From: Pseudomonas fluorescens
GTDB taxonomy: Bacteria; Pseudomonadota; Gammaproteobacteria; Pseudomonadales; Pseudomonadaceae
Reading direction: 5' to 3'
Assembly: GCF_902497855.1 (NCBI RefSeq)
Contig: NZ_CABVHU010000009.1
Span: forward strand, 248,001-312,000
Length of the DNA stretch: 64,000 nt
The position numbers and the translations under genes are program-made. The notes beneath the pieces were generated by a model that was not told where the DNA came from, did not search any database, and was given only the letters and a program-made list of their open reading frames with translations. Shown here one piece after another: positions 43,738-52,866 of the stretch. Position 1 is the first letter of the stretch. Each line of letters starts with the position of its first letter.

Positions 43738-44448
43738 TTAGATCCCCAAATACTCTTGAAGCAGATCGCTTTTTTGCCCAACTTCGTGCTGGTGAATCTC
43801 AGCGATGATCTTGCCGTGCTCGACGATATACATGCGATCCGCGAGGGGGGCGGCAAAACGTGAATTCTGTTCGACCAGAAGGATTGTGAAGCCCTTGCTC
43901 TTGAGCTGGCGGATGATTTCGGCGAGCCGCTGGACGATGACCGGTGCAAGTCCCTCGGATATCTCGTCAAGCAGTAGAAGGCGCGCACCAGTGCGCAGGA
44001 CTCGCGCCAGGGCCAGCATTTGCTGTTCACCACCCGACATGCGGGTACCTTGGCTGTGACGACGCTCGTAGAGGTTGGGGAACATCTCATAGATTTCCTC
44101 CAGGCACATTCCATTGTTTCCCAAACGCGGCAGCAACAGCAGATTTTCCTCACACGAAAGACTGGCATAGATACCTCTTTCCTCTGGGCAATAACCCACA
44201 CCCAGGCGCGCAATCTTATGTGGCGATAGATCGATGGTTTCAGTACCGTCTATTATGATCGACCCCTGGCGCTTCCCCGTGAGCCCCATAATGGCTCGCA
44301 AGGTGGTGGTGCGGCCTGCGCCATTGCGACCTAACAAAGTAACGCATTCACCCTGTTTCACAGTGAAGTCAATGCCGTGGAGAACGTGAGACTCACCGTA
44401 GAAGGCTTGCAAGTTTGTAACTCGCATGTATTCGGTAGCATCGGTCAT
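43738..44448 (-). CDS. ABC transporter ATP-binding protein LivF-like, with altered Walker A
   Basis: 236 residues from ATG 44448, with GGAG 8 bases upstream. Signature RMSGGEQQMLALARVLRTG and Walker B LLLLDEISEGLAPVI are LivF-like. The Walker A reads GRNGAGRTT: the invariant Lys that contacts ATP phosphates is Arg46 (codon at 44311-44313). Such a change normally abolishes or cuts ATP hydrolysis, so this subunit may be impaired; it could also be an assembly error. The gene begins just past the LivG-like stop. Confidence 0.88.
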   Translation of the reverse strand: MTDATEYMRVTNLQAFYGESHVLHGIDFTVKQGECVTLLGRNGAGRTTTLRAIMGLTGKRQGSIIIDGTETIDLSPHKIARLGVGYCPEERGIYASLSCEENLLLLPRLGNNGMCLEEIYEMFPNLYERRHSQGTRMSGGEQQMLALARVLRTGARLLLLDEISEGLAPVIVQRLAEIIRQLKSKGFTILLVEQNSRFAAPLADRMYIVEHGKIIAEIHQHEVGQKSDLLQEYLGI

Positions 44449-44449
44449 A

Positions 44450-45229
44450 TCAATGGCTCCCTGGAGAGCGCAGCTCACTGTCGGCACTCCCCATATAGGC
44501 TTCGACCACGAGTGGATTGACTGAAACTTCAGAATAACTACCCTCGGCGAGCACACTGCCGCGAGCAAGTACCGTGATAGTGTCGCAAATCCCCTCCACA
44601 ACCTTCATGTTGTGCTCGACCATCAGGACAGTGCGGTTGGCGGCGACATTCTTGATCAGCTCCATGACCCAATCGACATCTTCATGCCCCATGCCCTGGG
44701 TGGGTTCATCGAGCAACATCAACTCAGGGTCCAGCGCTAAAGTGGTGGCTATCTCCAGCGCTCGCTTGCGGCCATAAGAAAGTTCCATTGCTGTTAGATC
44801 GGCGAATGACTCCAACCCCACTTGGGCGAGCAACGCCATCGCTCTATCGTCAAGAGCGGCAAGCGCAGCGCGCGACTTCCAGAAATGGAAGGAAGCCCCC
44901 AGGCTTCGCTGTAGCGGAATATAGATGTTTTCTCGCACGGTAAGGCGAGGAAATACAGCCGATATCTGGAAAGAGCGAATCATCCCTCTGCGCGCTACTG
45001 CAGCTGGGTGTTCACGAGTGATGTCCTGGCCGTTGAAGCGAATAGTCCCTTGGGTAGGATCGAGAAACTTGGTGAGCAAGTTAAAACATGTCGTCTTGCC
45101 GGCACCGTTTGGACCGATCAGGGCATGGATAGAGCCACGCTTTACACGCAAGTTTACACTTTCAACAGCGGTAAATCCTTTGAACTCTTTGGTCAAACCA
45201 ACAGTTTCCAGAATCGCATCATTAGCCAT
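44450..45229 (-). CDS. ABC transporter ATP-binding protein LivG-like
   Basis: 259 residues with Walker A GPNGAGKTT, LivG signature MELSYGRKRALEIATTLAL, Walker B LMLLDEPTQGM and switch His in VEHNMKVV. It is the first gene of the minus-strand importer operon (LivG-LivF-LivH-LivM-LivK). Its Walker motifs are normal, unlike those of the partner LivF. An A-rich GAAAATAAT precedes the ATG. Confidence 0.92.
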   Translation of the reverse strand: MANDAILETVGLTKEFKGFTAVESVNLRVKRGSIHALIGPNGAGKTTCFNLLTKFLDPTQGTIRFNGQDITREHPAAVARRGMIRSFQISAVFPRLTVRENIYIPLQRSLGASFHFWKSRAALAALDDRAMALLAQVGLESFADLTAMELSYGRKRALEIATTLALDPELMLLDEPTQGMGHEDVDWVMELIKNVAANRTVLMVEHNMKVVEGICDTITVLARGSVLAEGSYSEVSVNPLVVEAYMGSADSELRSPGSH

Positions 45230-45437
45230 ATTATTTTCAACTCACGTTCTTGCTTTTCTTGTAAGGTGAATCTAAGTCGTCGACTAATACGGGTCCAATA
45301 TTATTTTAAGGAACCATTTATACGTAAAAAGTCTTTATTTTCTCGAATCCAGCCATTTTTCAGTATTGTGACCGGGGATGGTTAAGCGGCTATAGACATA
45401 GCCAACGCTTTTGCCAACCACACCCGGCCCCTGGCAT
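45230..45437. other. Intergenic region upstream of the ABC operon
   Basis: An A/T-rich stretch (about 45240-45370) that probably holds the promoter of the minus-strand importer operon, followed by the start of the repeat at 45438. No gene is seen. Confidence 0.4.
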
Positions 45438-45538
45438 TAGAACCGAGTGTGGGAGAAAGGCACGGGGAGTGCCTTGCCTTGAGCGATGGAGTTTTGCGCG
45501 GCCGTCTGCAAGTTTGCCTTGGCGTCTGAATTTCAGGA
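45438..45538 (+). repeat. ~100-bp dispersed repeat with hairpin, copy 1
   Basis: Contains GAGAAAGGCACGGGGAGTGC and GTTTGCCTTGGCGTCTGAAT, matching 56708-56809 at most positions in the same orientation. The hairpin AAGGCAC / GTGCCTT (45457-45475) differs from copy 2 (AAGGCGC / GCGCCTT) by a paired change that keeps the stem. Confidence 0.8.
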
Positions 45539-45576
45539 AAGAACCTGAGCAGACCAGGATTCAGCTGAGGCGATAT

Positions 45577-46431
45577 TCACCCCCCCGCATAGCTATCCAC
45601 TACCCTCCGGTACTGGCTGGGAGAGGCGCCGATGTGTTGCTGAAAAAACCGCGTGAAATGACCTTGCTCGGAGAACCCGAGGTTCTCCGACAACAGGCCC
45701 AAGGTTCCACTGCGCTCACGCTCCAACCAGGCAAAAGCCCGGCGCATGCGCGCGTCGTTGAGCAACAGGGTCGGCGTCATGCCGGTATCTTTCTTGAACA
45801 GCGCAAAGAAGTGCGCCCGGGACAGACCACAAGCCCGCGCGGCGTTGTCGATCGGGTTCGGATCATCGAGGTGCTCAAGCAACCAGGCGGTGCCACGGCG
45901 CACGCGCGCGTCCCGGAACTCGCCTGAGTTCGGCGCGCCCAGTAGCGACAAATGCCGCCAGCTGGAAAAGTCCTCGATCAGTTCGATCAGGAAGTCGAAC
46001 AGCATGAACTCCATGCGTTCTTTCGGCACGATCCCGCAGCCATGTGCTTCGGCGACCAGGATGTCGGCCAAGGTGCGATTACGGCTCGACAGCTCGATGC
46101 ACGACTGGGCAAAAAAGTCCGGCCGACCGCTAAGCGCCAGCGACTGCTGGGCAGTGGCCAGCCAGGCGGGCTCGATGTAGAGCGCCAGGATTACGGTAGC
46201 AGCGGCACCCGGCTGCGGATCGTAGAAATGCGGCTCCCAGGCGTTGACCAGCACCGCCGTACGATCGCTGAGCGGCACCCGCCGCCCGTTGACGTTGAAG
46301 TAAGTGTCTTCACCGGACACTTTGACCAGCACATGGCATTCGGAATGGGTGTGGGTAACCAGCGAACGATCCATGTTCAGCAAGGCGACCCGACCAAACC
46401 TGCCGTGGAATACCCGTTGGGCAATCGACAT
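45577..46431 (-). CDS. AraC family transcriptional regulator
   Basis: 284 residues from ATG 46431, chosen for GGAGGA 6 bases upstream; an upstream GTG at 46473 is in frame. The N-terminal cupin-like sensing domain (HTHSECHVLVKVSGEDTYFN) is followed by a C-terminal double HTH (DNAARACGLSRAHFFALFKK, then SENLGFSEQGHFTRFFQQHI). It is probably the regulator of the neighbouring XdhC/MFS/CoA-ligase/molybdenum hydroxylase genes. Confidence 0.9.
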   Translation of the reverse strand: MSIAQRVFHGRFGRVALLNMDRSLVTHTHSECHVLVKVSGEDTYFNVNGRRVPLSDRTAVLVNAWEPHFYDPQPGAAATVILALYIEPAWLATAQQSLALSGRPDFFAQSCIELSSRNRTLADILVAEAHGCGIVPKERMEFMLFDFLIELIEDFSSWRHLSLLGAPNSGEFRDARVRRGTAWLLEHLDDPNPIDNAARACGLSRAHFFALFKKDTGMTPTLLLNDARMRRAFAWLERERSGTLGLLSENLGFSEQGHFTRFFQQHIGASPSQYRRVVDSYAGG

Positions 46432-46620
46432 CAGATTCCTCCGCTCGCTTGAAGCGATATTGTTATCGGCCACAATGAAGGATTATCGCGGCGTCTATCT
46501 GTTGCTGGACCCCGGCGATTGCTCAATGGTTCAGCAGCACGTTGCTGGCCACTATCGCGCGCGAATGGCCGAGCGTCTACCTCGACTTTCGCAGCCCCCA
46601 CGCTCGTCGGAAAAACCGCC

Positions 46621-47592
46621 TTACAAGGCATGGCGTTCTTTCCCGTGATAAACGCGCAGGATATCGGCCACCACCGCCAGAGCGATTTCCGCCGGGGCCT
46701 TGCTGCCCAGATCGAGGCCGATGGGCATGTGCAAACGGGCGATCTGTTCATCCGTCAGACCACCGATGCGTTTGAGCCGCTCGGCGCGCTTGGCCGAGGT
46801 TGCCTGAGAACCCATGGCGCCGATGTAAAACGCCGGGGTGTGAACCGCTTCCATCAGCGCCAGATCATCGATTCGCGGGTCGTGAGTCAGCGCCACCACC
46901 GCGGTCGCCGCGTGGCAACCTCCGGCGGCAATGAACATCGAGGGCAGCACGCGTTGCATCTCCACGCCTTCGAGCTGGACATGCAGCATCTCTTCCCGGG
47001 GGTCGCAGGCGACGACTTCGCAGCCGATGGCGCGGGCAAAACTGGCGCAGACTTCCGCGACCGGCGAGAGCCCTGCCAGAATCAGTCGCAGCGCCGGGCC
47101 AACGCTGATGCACACCCTCTCGTCGACGACTTGCACCCGCTCGCTGCCATGCCCGGTGTCCGGGTCCAGGCGCAAGGCACCGCTGCTCAGCTCGACGTGA
47201 CGCAGCAGACGGCGCTGACCCAGTAACGCCGCTTGCAGACTCTCCAGGTGCGCGATCCATTCGAGACTGGCAGCGCGGTGCTCGACCAGCACGATCAGCA
47301 CGCCGCCACAGGGCAATCGCAGGCGGTGGCGTTGCTCGACGCTGTCGCCATAACTGACGATCTGCGCCGGTTCGCGTAATTCACCGCGCGCCAGGCTTTC
47401 GAGAAACGCCTCTTCGACGCAGCCACCCGACAGCGAGCCAACGTGCTCGCCCGAGCCATTGGTCACCAGCATCGCGCCCGGCGCACGCGGCGCCGAGCCA
47501 TAGGTGGAGAGCACCGTGCACAGCCACTGGGCCTGCCCGGCGCGAGCCCATTGCAGTGCCTGGTCGATCACCTGAACATCGAGATGACGCAT
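46621..47592 (-). CDS. XdhC family molybdenum cofactor insertion protein
   Basis: 323 residues from ATG 47592, with GAGGT 7 bases upstream. The N-terminal XdhC/CoxI domain (STYGSAPRAPGAMLVT, GSLSGGCVEEAFLE) and the C-terminal Rossmann domain (PAFYIGAMGSQATSAKRAERL) are present. XdhC/CoxI proteins bind, sulfurate and hand over the Mo cofactor to xanthine-dehydrogenase-type enzymes. Here the client is almost certainly the three-subunit hydroxylase encoded at 52.4-56.7 kb. Confidence 0.9.
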   Translation of the reverse strand: MRHLDVQVIDQALQWARAGQAQWLCTVLSTYGSAPRAPGAMLVTNGSGEHVGSLSGGCVEEAFLESLARGELREPAQIVSYGDSVEQRHRLRLPCGGVLIVLVEHRAASLEWIAHLESLQAALLGQRRLLRHVELSSGALRLDPDTGHGSERVQVVDERVCISVGPALRLILAGLSPVAEVCASFARAIGCEVVACDPREEMLHVQLEGVEMQRVLPSMFIAAGGCHAATAVVALTHDPRIDDLALMEAVHTPAFYIGAMGSQATSAKRAERLKRIGGLTDEQIARLHMPIGLDLGSKAPAEIALAVVADILRVYHGKERHAL

Positions 47593-47625
47593 GTTTTGTA
47601 CCTCAAGCAAAGCGTGGTGCTGCCT

Positions 47626-47651
47626 GCAGGGTTACGTTTACGGTAACCTGC
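47626..47651. promoter_or_regulatory. Dyad in the xdhC/hydrolase divergent promoter region
   Basis: GCAGGGTTAC ... GTAACCTGC, an inverted repeat with one extra G, 30 bp before the hydrolase start and about 35 bp before the xdhC-family gene. It is a possible operator for both. Confidence 0.4.
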
Positions 47652-47680
47652 GAGCAACCTTGTCCAATCGTTGATTCAAC

Positions 47681-48466
47681 ATGTCGCCACAACAATTTTT
47701 GCAACTTGGGCCGCTGCGTTTGGAATATCGCCACCTGCCTGCGGCTGACCCATCGCGACCGACCCTTGTGTTGTTGCACGAAGGCCTCGGAAGCGCCGAC
47801 CAATGGAAAGACTTCCCCCTGCGCCTGGCCCAGGCCAGCGGTTGCGGTGTGGTCACTTACAGCCGTCAGGGTTACGGGCAATCGAGCCCCGTAACCCTGC
47901 CGCGTCCGCTGAACTACCTGAGCAGCGACGGCCCACGGGAACTGCGCCAATTGCTCGATGCCTTGCAACTGCCGCACGTGGTCTTGCTCGGTCACAGTGA
48001 CGGCGCATCCATCGTCCTTGCCTACGCCGCCGCCAACGATCCACGGGTGTTGGGCAGCATTGCGCTGGCGCCTCACGTGATTGTCGAGACCGAGAGCCTC
48101 GATGGCATTCGCCACACCACCGAGGTGTGGCATCAGGGTGACTTGCGCGAACGCCTGGCACGCCACCATGGGACCAATGTCGACGGCGCTTTTCACGGCT
48201 GGAGCGACAGCTGGTTGCACCCGGACTTTTCCCTGGACGATCTTGAAGCGCAGTTGGCTTATATCGAAAAGCCGCTGCTGGTCATTCAGGGTCGCGAAGA
48301 CCACTACGCCACGCCCGAGCAACTGGTGGTCATCCAGCGACAGGTGCCTGGGCCCTGCCGCTGTGTGTTGCTGGATGACTGCCGGCACTTTCCCCAGACC
48401 GAAGCGACCGAGCGGACCTTGCAGCTGATCTGCGAATTCCTTGGGCGCCTCCCCGCCTTTATTTGA
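47681..48466 (+). CDS. Alpha/beta hydrolase
   Basis: 261 residues with the oxyanion region LLHEGLG, nucleophile Ser106 in GHSDGAS, Asp in QGREDHY and His in DCRHFPQTE: a complete catalytic triad. There is no signal peptide. It may cleave an ester or C-C bond of the pathway substrate, or a CoA thioester. It is the only plus-strand gene in this module, divergent from the xdhC-family gene and convergent with the MFS gene, with an 8-bp overlap at the ends. Confidence 0.88.
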   Translation: MSPQQFLQLGPLRLEYRHLPAADPSRPTLVLLHEGLGSADQWKDFPLRLAQASGCGVVTYSRQGYGQSSPVTLPRPLNYLSSDGPRELRQLLDALQLPHVVLLGHSDGASIVLAYAAANDPRVLGSIALAPHVIVETESLDGIRHTTEVWHQGDLRERLARHHGTNVDGAFHGWSDSWLHPDFSLDDLEAQLAYIEKPLLVIQGREDHYATPEQLVVIQRQVPGPCRCVLLDDCRHFPQTEATERTLQLICEFLGRLPAFI

Positions 48467-49811
48467 AGTTGCCTTGGGTTTCAGGAATCACCACGCTGCC
48501 GATCAGGTAGATCACCGACAGGCCCGCGGCGAAAATCGCCAGCACCATGGGAATCTGCGCCGGGCTGCTGCTGACCAGGGACACAAAGGTCGGCATGGTT
48601 CCGCCGAGGGCGAAACCGATGTTCCAGGACAACCCGGTGCCGCTGGCGCGCAACTCGGTGGCAAAGCGTTCGTTGAGGAAAATCAGGATCGGCGCGATGA
48701 TCGCCCCGCCCATGAAGCCGATGCCCACGCAATACAGCGCAGTGCGGGTCAGCGAACCCGGCTCGGCGACACCAAGGAACATCATTGGCAGGCTCACCAG
48801 GTTGATCACACCCAGCAGCATGAAGGTCTTCTTGCGACCGATCAGGTCGCTCAGGTAACCGAAGGCCAGTGCGCCGACAATGGTTGCCGCCGACCCATAC
48901 ATGAGCATCTGGGAAGTCTGGGTATGGGGCACTTTGGCGACCACGTTGAGCAAGGTCGGCAGATAACCGCAGGCCAGGTAATACGTGGCACCGCCGCCAA
49001 ACGTAATCAGCAGGTTGACCAGCATCACGCTGCGGTACTCGCGACCGAACAGACGCTTGAGTGGCGACACGACCACTACCGCCGGACCCTTGGTTTTGCG
49101 GGCTTGTTGCAGTTGCTGCCAGACCGGGGTTTCTTCCAGGTAACGGAACATCACCAGACCGAAAAACGTGCTGAGCAAGCCGCAGAAGAACATGAAGCGC
49201 CAGCCCCAGACGTCGAATTCTTCCCCGGGAAAGATCTCCGACAACACCAGATAAGTGAATGACGCCAACAGCGCGCCCATGCCGGCACCGGCGCCACCGA
49301 TCAACCCGGACATCAGGCCGCGATAGCGCGGCGAGATGGATTCGGTGCCGATGGTGTGAGTGGAAGCGACGATGCCGCCAACGAAAATGCCCTGAATGAC
49401 CCGCAAGAGCAAAAACAGTATCGGGGCCAACACCCCGACCTGGTGAATGGTCGGCAAGGCGCCAAACAGTGCCGTGGAAATACCCACGCCGACCATCGAC
49501 ACCATCAACGCACGCTTGCGCCCATGTTTGTCGGCATACGCGCCGAAAATCGCCGAGCCCAGCGGACGCACCAGCAAGGCCACGGCGAACGAGGCATACA
49601 CCGCGGCCAGCGACAGTGTCGGGGTGTCCGAGGGGAAGAACAGGCGGCCGATGATCGGCGCCACGTAGAGCAGAATGAACAGGTCAAATAAATCCAGCGC
49701 CCAGCCGAATGTCGAGGCAAATGCCGCGAGCAAGGCCTTGCCCGGTGGAATCTGCGGTGTATCGATAGCGTCGCTGGTGGGTGATGCAGTTATTGTTGTT
49801 GTCGTAGTCAT
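48459..49811 (-). CDS. MFS transporter (metabolite:H+ symporter type)
   Basis: 450 residues from ATG 49811, with GAGG 6 bases upstream. Twelve predicted helices; the signature loops GAYADKHGRKRALMVSMVG and GYLSDLIGRKKTF, and a long first segment FGWALDLFDLFILLYVAPII as in aromatic acid and sialic acid type transporters. Codons 4-8 include AACAACAATAA, a Crc/Hfq motif. It is likely the uptake system for the acid that the adjacent CoA ligase activates. Confidence 0.9.
   Translation of the reverse strand: MTTTTTITASPTSDAIDTPQIPPGKALLAAFASTFGWALDLFDLFILLYVAPIIGRLFFPSDTPTLSLAAVYASFAVALLVRPLGSAIFGAYADKHGRKRALMVSMVGVGISTALFGALPTIHQVGVLAPILFLLLRVIQGIFVGGIVASTHTIGTESISPRYRGLMSGLIGGAGAGMGALLASFTYLVLSEIFPGEEFDVWGWRFMFFCGLLSTFFGLVMFRYLEETPVWQQLQQARKTKGPAVVVVSPLKRLFGREYRSVMLVNLLITFGGGATYYLACGYLPTLLNVVAKVPHTQTSQMLMYGSAATIVGALAFGYLSDLIGRKKTFMLLGVINLVSLPMMFLGVAEPGSLTRTALYCVGIGFMGGAIIAPILIFLNERFATELRASGTGLSWNIGFALGGTMPTFVSLVSSSPAQIPMVLAIFAAGLSVIYLIGSVVIPETQGNFK
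49790..49800 (-). promoter_or_regulatory. Crc/Hfq (AAnAAnAA) motif in the first MFS codons
   Basis: AACAACAATAA on the minus strand at codons 4-8, holding two overlapping exact matches. Confidence 0.55.
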
Positions 49812-49996
49812 GGTTGCCTCACACAAACGGTGAATCGAAACGTTCTGCACCCCGTTGCGCGGGTTGCGGGTAATCAGCAGGTCAGCGGTGATACCTTGAT
49901 GTGCCCTATCAGTTGCATTGAAGGGGCGGCAGGCCCTGCTCCGTAGGGGCGCACGCCGTTGCCGACATGCTCCCGGGCCTGCTCGCCGGTACGCAT

Positions 49997-50800
49997 TTAC
50001 TCGCCGGTGAACACGGCCACACGCTTGCTGTGAAACGCTTCGACGCCTTCCTTGAAGTCCCTGGAACTGCGCAGACGGCTGTAGCAGTGACCTTCCATTT
50101 CGATCGCGACGGTCAGCGGCGCATCTTCGTTGTCGTTGATCAGTTTTTTCGCCGTGCGCTGAGCCAGCGGCGAGAAGCGCCGCAGTTCATCGACCAGCGC
50201 ATCGACGGTGCTTTCCAGTTCGGCATCCGGCACGACCTCGGTCGCGATACCCCAGGCATAGGCCTGGTCGCCCGTGATGCGTTTGGCGCGCATCACCATG
50301 TGCTTGGTGCGGGTGATACCGATGATTTTCTGCAGGCGTGCAGAGCCACCCGAGCCCGGGATCTGCCCCAGGTTCTGCTCAGGCAAGGCGTAGCGCGTGG
50401 TTTGCGAAGCAATGCGGAAATCGCAGGCCAGGGACAGTTCGAAACCGACGCCGAAGGTGTAACCACGGTTGGCCACGATCACCGGTTTTTCGCAACGTGC
50501 CGGTGCCGCGACGTTCCAGGCCAGCTTCGAAACGTGCTCCGGCGACGCTTCGAGGAAGCCCTTGATGTCGCCGCCGCTGGAGAAGTGTTCACCCACCGAG
50601 CGCAGCACGATGACGCGCACCCCCTTGTGTGCATCGAGGGCTTCGAAGACCAGGCGCAGTTGATCGCGCTGGCCCATGGAAATGACGTTCAACGGCGCCC
50701 GGTCGAGGATGATGTCGGCGCGCTCGCGGAACAGGTCGACTTCAACCTGGAAGCCATCGAACCGAGTGTCGAGAAATTGCTGGATCGCTTGTTGTTGCAT
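49997..50800 (-). CDS. Enoyl-CoA hydratase/isomerase family protein
   Basis: 267 residues of the crotonase fold: oxyanion loop FSSGGDIKGF, GYTFGVGFELSLACDFRIAS and RYALPEQNLGQIPGSGG. The Glu residues in FELS and LPEQ match the two catalytic acids of hydratases, so it is probably active. It lies 20 bp after the acyl-CoA ligase in the same operon. Codons 2-4 form an AACAACAA tract at 50789-50796, again a possible Crc/Hfq site. Confidence 0.9.
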   Translation of the reverse strand: MQQQAIQQFLDTRFDGFQVEVDLFRERADIILDRAPLNVISMGQRDQLRLVFEALDAHKGVRVIVLRSVGEHFSSGGDIKGFLEASPEHVSKLAWNVAAPARCEKPVIVANRGYTFGVGFELSLACDFRIASQTTRYALPEQNLGQIPGSGGSARLQKIIGITRTKHMVMRAKRITGDQAYAWGIATEVVPDAELESTVDALVDELRRFSPLAQRTAKKLINDNEDAPLTVAIEMEGHCYSRLRSSRDFKEGVEAFHSKRVAVFTGE

Positions 50801-50819
50801 GGGAGTGTCCTCTGGATGA

Positions 50820-52358
50820 TTAGCTGATGGCCTTCAAGGCCTGTTCCTGAAATTCGGCCAGCAGCACGCGCCGCAGCACCTTGCCCACTGGAGATTTGGG
50901 AATCTGATCGATGAACTGGTAACGCCGTGGCCGCTTGAATTTGGCCAGGCCCGAAGCGATGCAATGGGCATCGAGGTCGCATTCCGAAACCTCGGCGCGC
51001 AGCTTGATAAACGCAGCGATGATCTTGCCCCACTGCTCGTCCGGCAGACCGACCACCACCACTTCTTCCACCGCCGGGTGCAGCGAGAGCATGTTTTCGA
51101 TTTCCGCCGGGCTGACGTTTTCGCCGCCGGTGATGATCAAGTCATCGACGCGCCCCGTGACGAACAGATCGCCCTCCAGATCGAAGTAGCCGATGTCACC
51201 GGTGAAATACCAGCCGTCGCGTAACGCCTTGGCGGTCGCTTCTGGGCGGTTCAGGTAGCCTTCGAACGCTTCGTCGCTGGCCAGGTCGGCGATGATCTGG
51301 CCCTCCTCATATGGCTTGGCCAGCACGTCCACCGTTTCCGCATCGATCGGCACCACGCGCACTCGCTGGTTCATTGCACTGCGCCCTGACGAGCCGGGTT
51401 TGCGACTGGCCTGCTGGTCGATGGTGAAGGTGTAGATTTCCGAGCTGCCGTAATGGTTGACGAACAATTGCGGCTGGAACGCCTGCTCGACGCGACGCAT
51501 CAAACCGTCGCTCATCGGCGCGCCGGCAAAGCCGATTTTCTCCACACTGGCGACTCGCTCGCGGGCAAAGGCCGGGTGTTCGATGAGCATGTGGTAGAGC
51601 GTCGGCACCAGGTACAGATTGCTGACCTTCTCCCGCTCGATGGCCTGCAGCGTGGCCTCCACATCGAACTTCGGCACACAGACGAAATGCCCGTCGATCA
51701 GCGCCATGGACAGCAACGAACGCACGCCCATGGTGTGGTAAAGCGGCATGACACCCAGCGTGCACTCGCTCTGGCGGTAGAGGTTTTGCGCGACGTGGGC
51801 CACCGCCGCGGCGCGTTCGGAACGGTGCCGACGGGGCACCCCCTTGGGCTTGCTGGTGGTTCCGGAGGTGTACAGCAGCAGTGAAAAGTCTTCGGCGTCG
51901 GCCTGCAAAATGATGCCGGATGGGGTCTGCGAACACAGTTCCTCGAAACTCAGGTCGGTGTTGGCGGCACGGAGACCGGCGGCGATCCGTGGCAGCCTGG
52001 TGGCGGCGCTGCAACCGGCCACGGCGGTCACGGTAGCGTCGTCGTAAGCCACTGCACGGATTTGCGCATCTTCGATGCAGTAGCCCAGTTCATCGGCAGT
52101 CGAACGCCAGTTCAACGGGGTCATGACGACGCCCGCAAACTGACAGGCCCAATGCAGGGTCGCCATCTGCCAGCGGTTCTGCATCGCTACCAGCAGTCGG
52201 TCACCGCGTTGCAGCCCAAGGCATTGCAAGCCCCAGACGGCGCTCTGGATATCGACGAACCAGTCTTCATAGGTTTTCTTCAACGCACCGTCACTGACCG
52301 CCACGGCGTGCGGTCGGCGTTCAACGGCAGCGAGGAAACTGCGTCCGAGATCGAACAT
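50820..52358 (-). CDS. Acyl-CoA synthetase (AMP-forming), possibly aryl-CoA ligase
   Basis: 512 residues from ATG 52358. ANL motifs are LLYTSGTTSKPKGVPRRH, NHYGSSEIYTF, GWYFTGDIGYFDLEGDLFVTG and catalytic Lys near KSPVGKVLRR. It activates a carboxylic acid to its CoA thioester; the Mo hydroxylase genes upstream suggest the CoA ester of an aromatic or alicyclic acid. The start lies 5 bp past the 2Fe-2S gene, and AACAATAA overlaps the ATG. A long in-frame extension upstream runs through the preceding gene and is not used. Confidence 0.88.
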   Translation of the reverse strand: MFDLGRSFLAAVERRPHAVAVSDGALKKTYEDWFVDIQSAVWGLQCLGLQRGDRLLVAMQNRWQMATLHWACQFAGVVMTPLNWRSTADELGYCIEDAQIRAVAYDDATVTAVAGCSAATRLPRIAAGLRAANTDLSFEELCSQTPSGIILQADAEDFSLLLYTSGTTSKPKGVPRRHRSERAAAVAHVAQNLYRQSECTLGVMPLYHTMGVRSLLSMALIDGHFVCVPKFDVEATLQAIEREKVSNLYLVPTLYHMLIEHPAFARERVASVEKIGFAGAPMSDGLMRRVEQAFQPQLFVNHYGSSEIYTFTIDQQASRKPGSSGRSAMNQRVRVVPIDAETVDVLAKPYEEGQIIADLASDEAFEGYLNRPEATAKALRDGWYFTGDIGYFDLEGDLFVTGRVDDLIITGGENVSPAEIENMLSLHPAVEEVVVVGLPDEQWGKIIAAFIKLRAEVSECDLDAHCIASGLAKFKRPRRYQFIDQIPKSPVGKVLRRVLLAEFQEQALKAIS

Positions 52359-52365
52359 TATTGTT
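52358..52365 (-). promoter_or_regulatory. Crc/Hfq (AAnAAnAA) motif at the CoA-ligase start
   Basis: AACAATAA on the minus strand, overlapping the A of the ATG. Confidence 0.5.
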
Positions 52366-52864
52366 ATACCCCTGTGTTCGTTTGGCGCTGGGCAGCCACT
52401 TCGAGCACGGCCTGGACGATGCCGGTGTAGCCCGTGCAGCGACATAGATGCCCCGAAAGCATGTCGCGTACCTGGGTCTCGTCCGGGTTGGGTACCCGTT
52501 CGAGGAAATCCACGCAGGACATGAGAATGCCCGCAGTGCAAAAGCCGCACTGCAAGGCGTGATGACGGCGAAAGGCCTGTTGCAGGTCGCTCAGTGTGTC
52601 GTCGTCGGCCAGGGACTCGACGGTCTCGATACGCCGCTCGTGCCCCTGTACCGCGAGCATCAGGCAGGAACGCATGGCGACCCCGTCCACCAGCACCGTG
52701 CAGGCGCCGCAGACACCGTGTTCGCAACCGACATGGACACCGGTGGCACCGAGGTCGTGGCGCAGGAAGTCGCAGAGTTGGGTCCGCGGTTCGGCCAGCG
52801 CTTCGCGGGCGCGGCCATTGAGTTCCAGGCGAATGGCAAAGGTTTGTTCGGCGTTTACACGCAT
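52364..52864 (-). CDS. Molybdenum hydroxylase 2Fe-2S subunit (CoxS/HcrC type)
   Basis: 166 residues. The N-terminal plant-ferredoxin cluster is GCEHGVCGACTVLVDG with a downstream RSC; the C-terminal four-Cys domain has LQCGFCTAG and GHLCRCTGY. All eight Cys ligands for two 2Fe-2S clusters are present. It passes electrons between the Mo and FAD subunits. It lies 2 bp after the FAD subunit gene. Confidence 0.93.
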   Translation of the reverse strand: MRVNAEQTFAIRLELNGRAREALAEPRTQLCDFLRHDLGATGVHVGCEHGVCGACTVLVDGVAMRSCLMLAVQGHERRIETVESLADDDTLSDLQQAFRRHHALQCGFCTAGILMSCVDFLERVPNPDETQVRDMLSGHLCRCTGYTGIVQAVLEVAAQRQTNTGV

Positions 52865-52866
52865 AT

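Noticed and set aside
52359..52727. N-terminal extension of the CoA-ligase frame
   Set aside because: It overlaps the 2Fe-2S subunit gene, and the family N-terminus begins at 52358.
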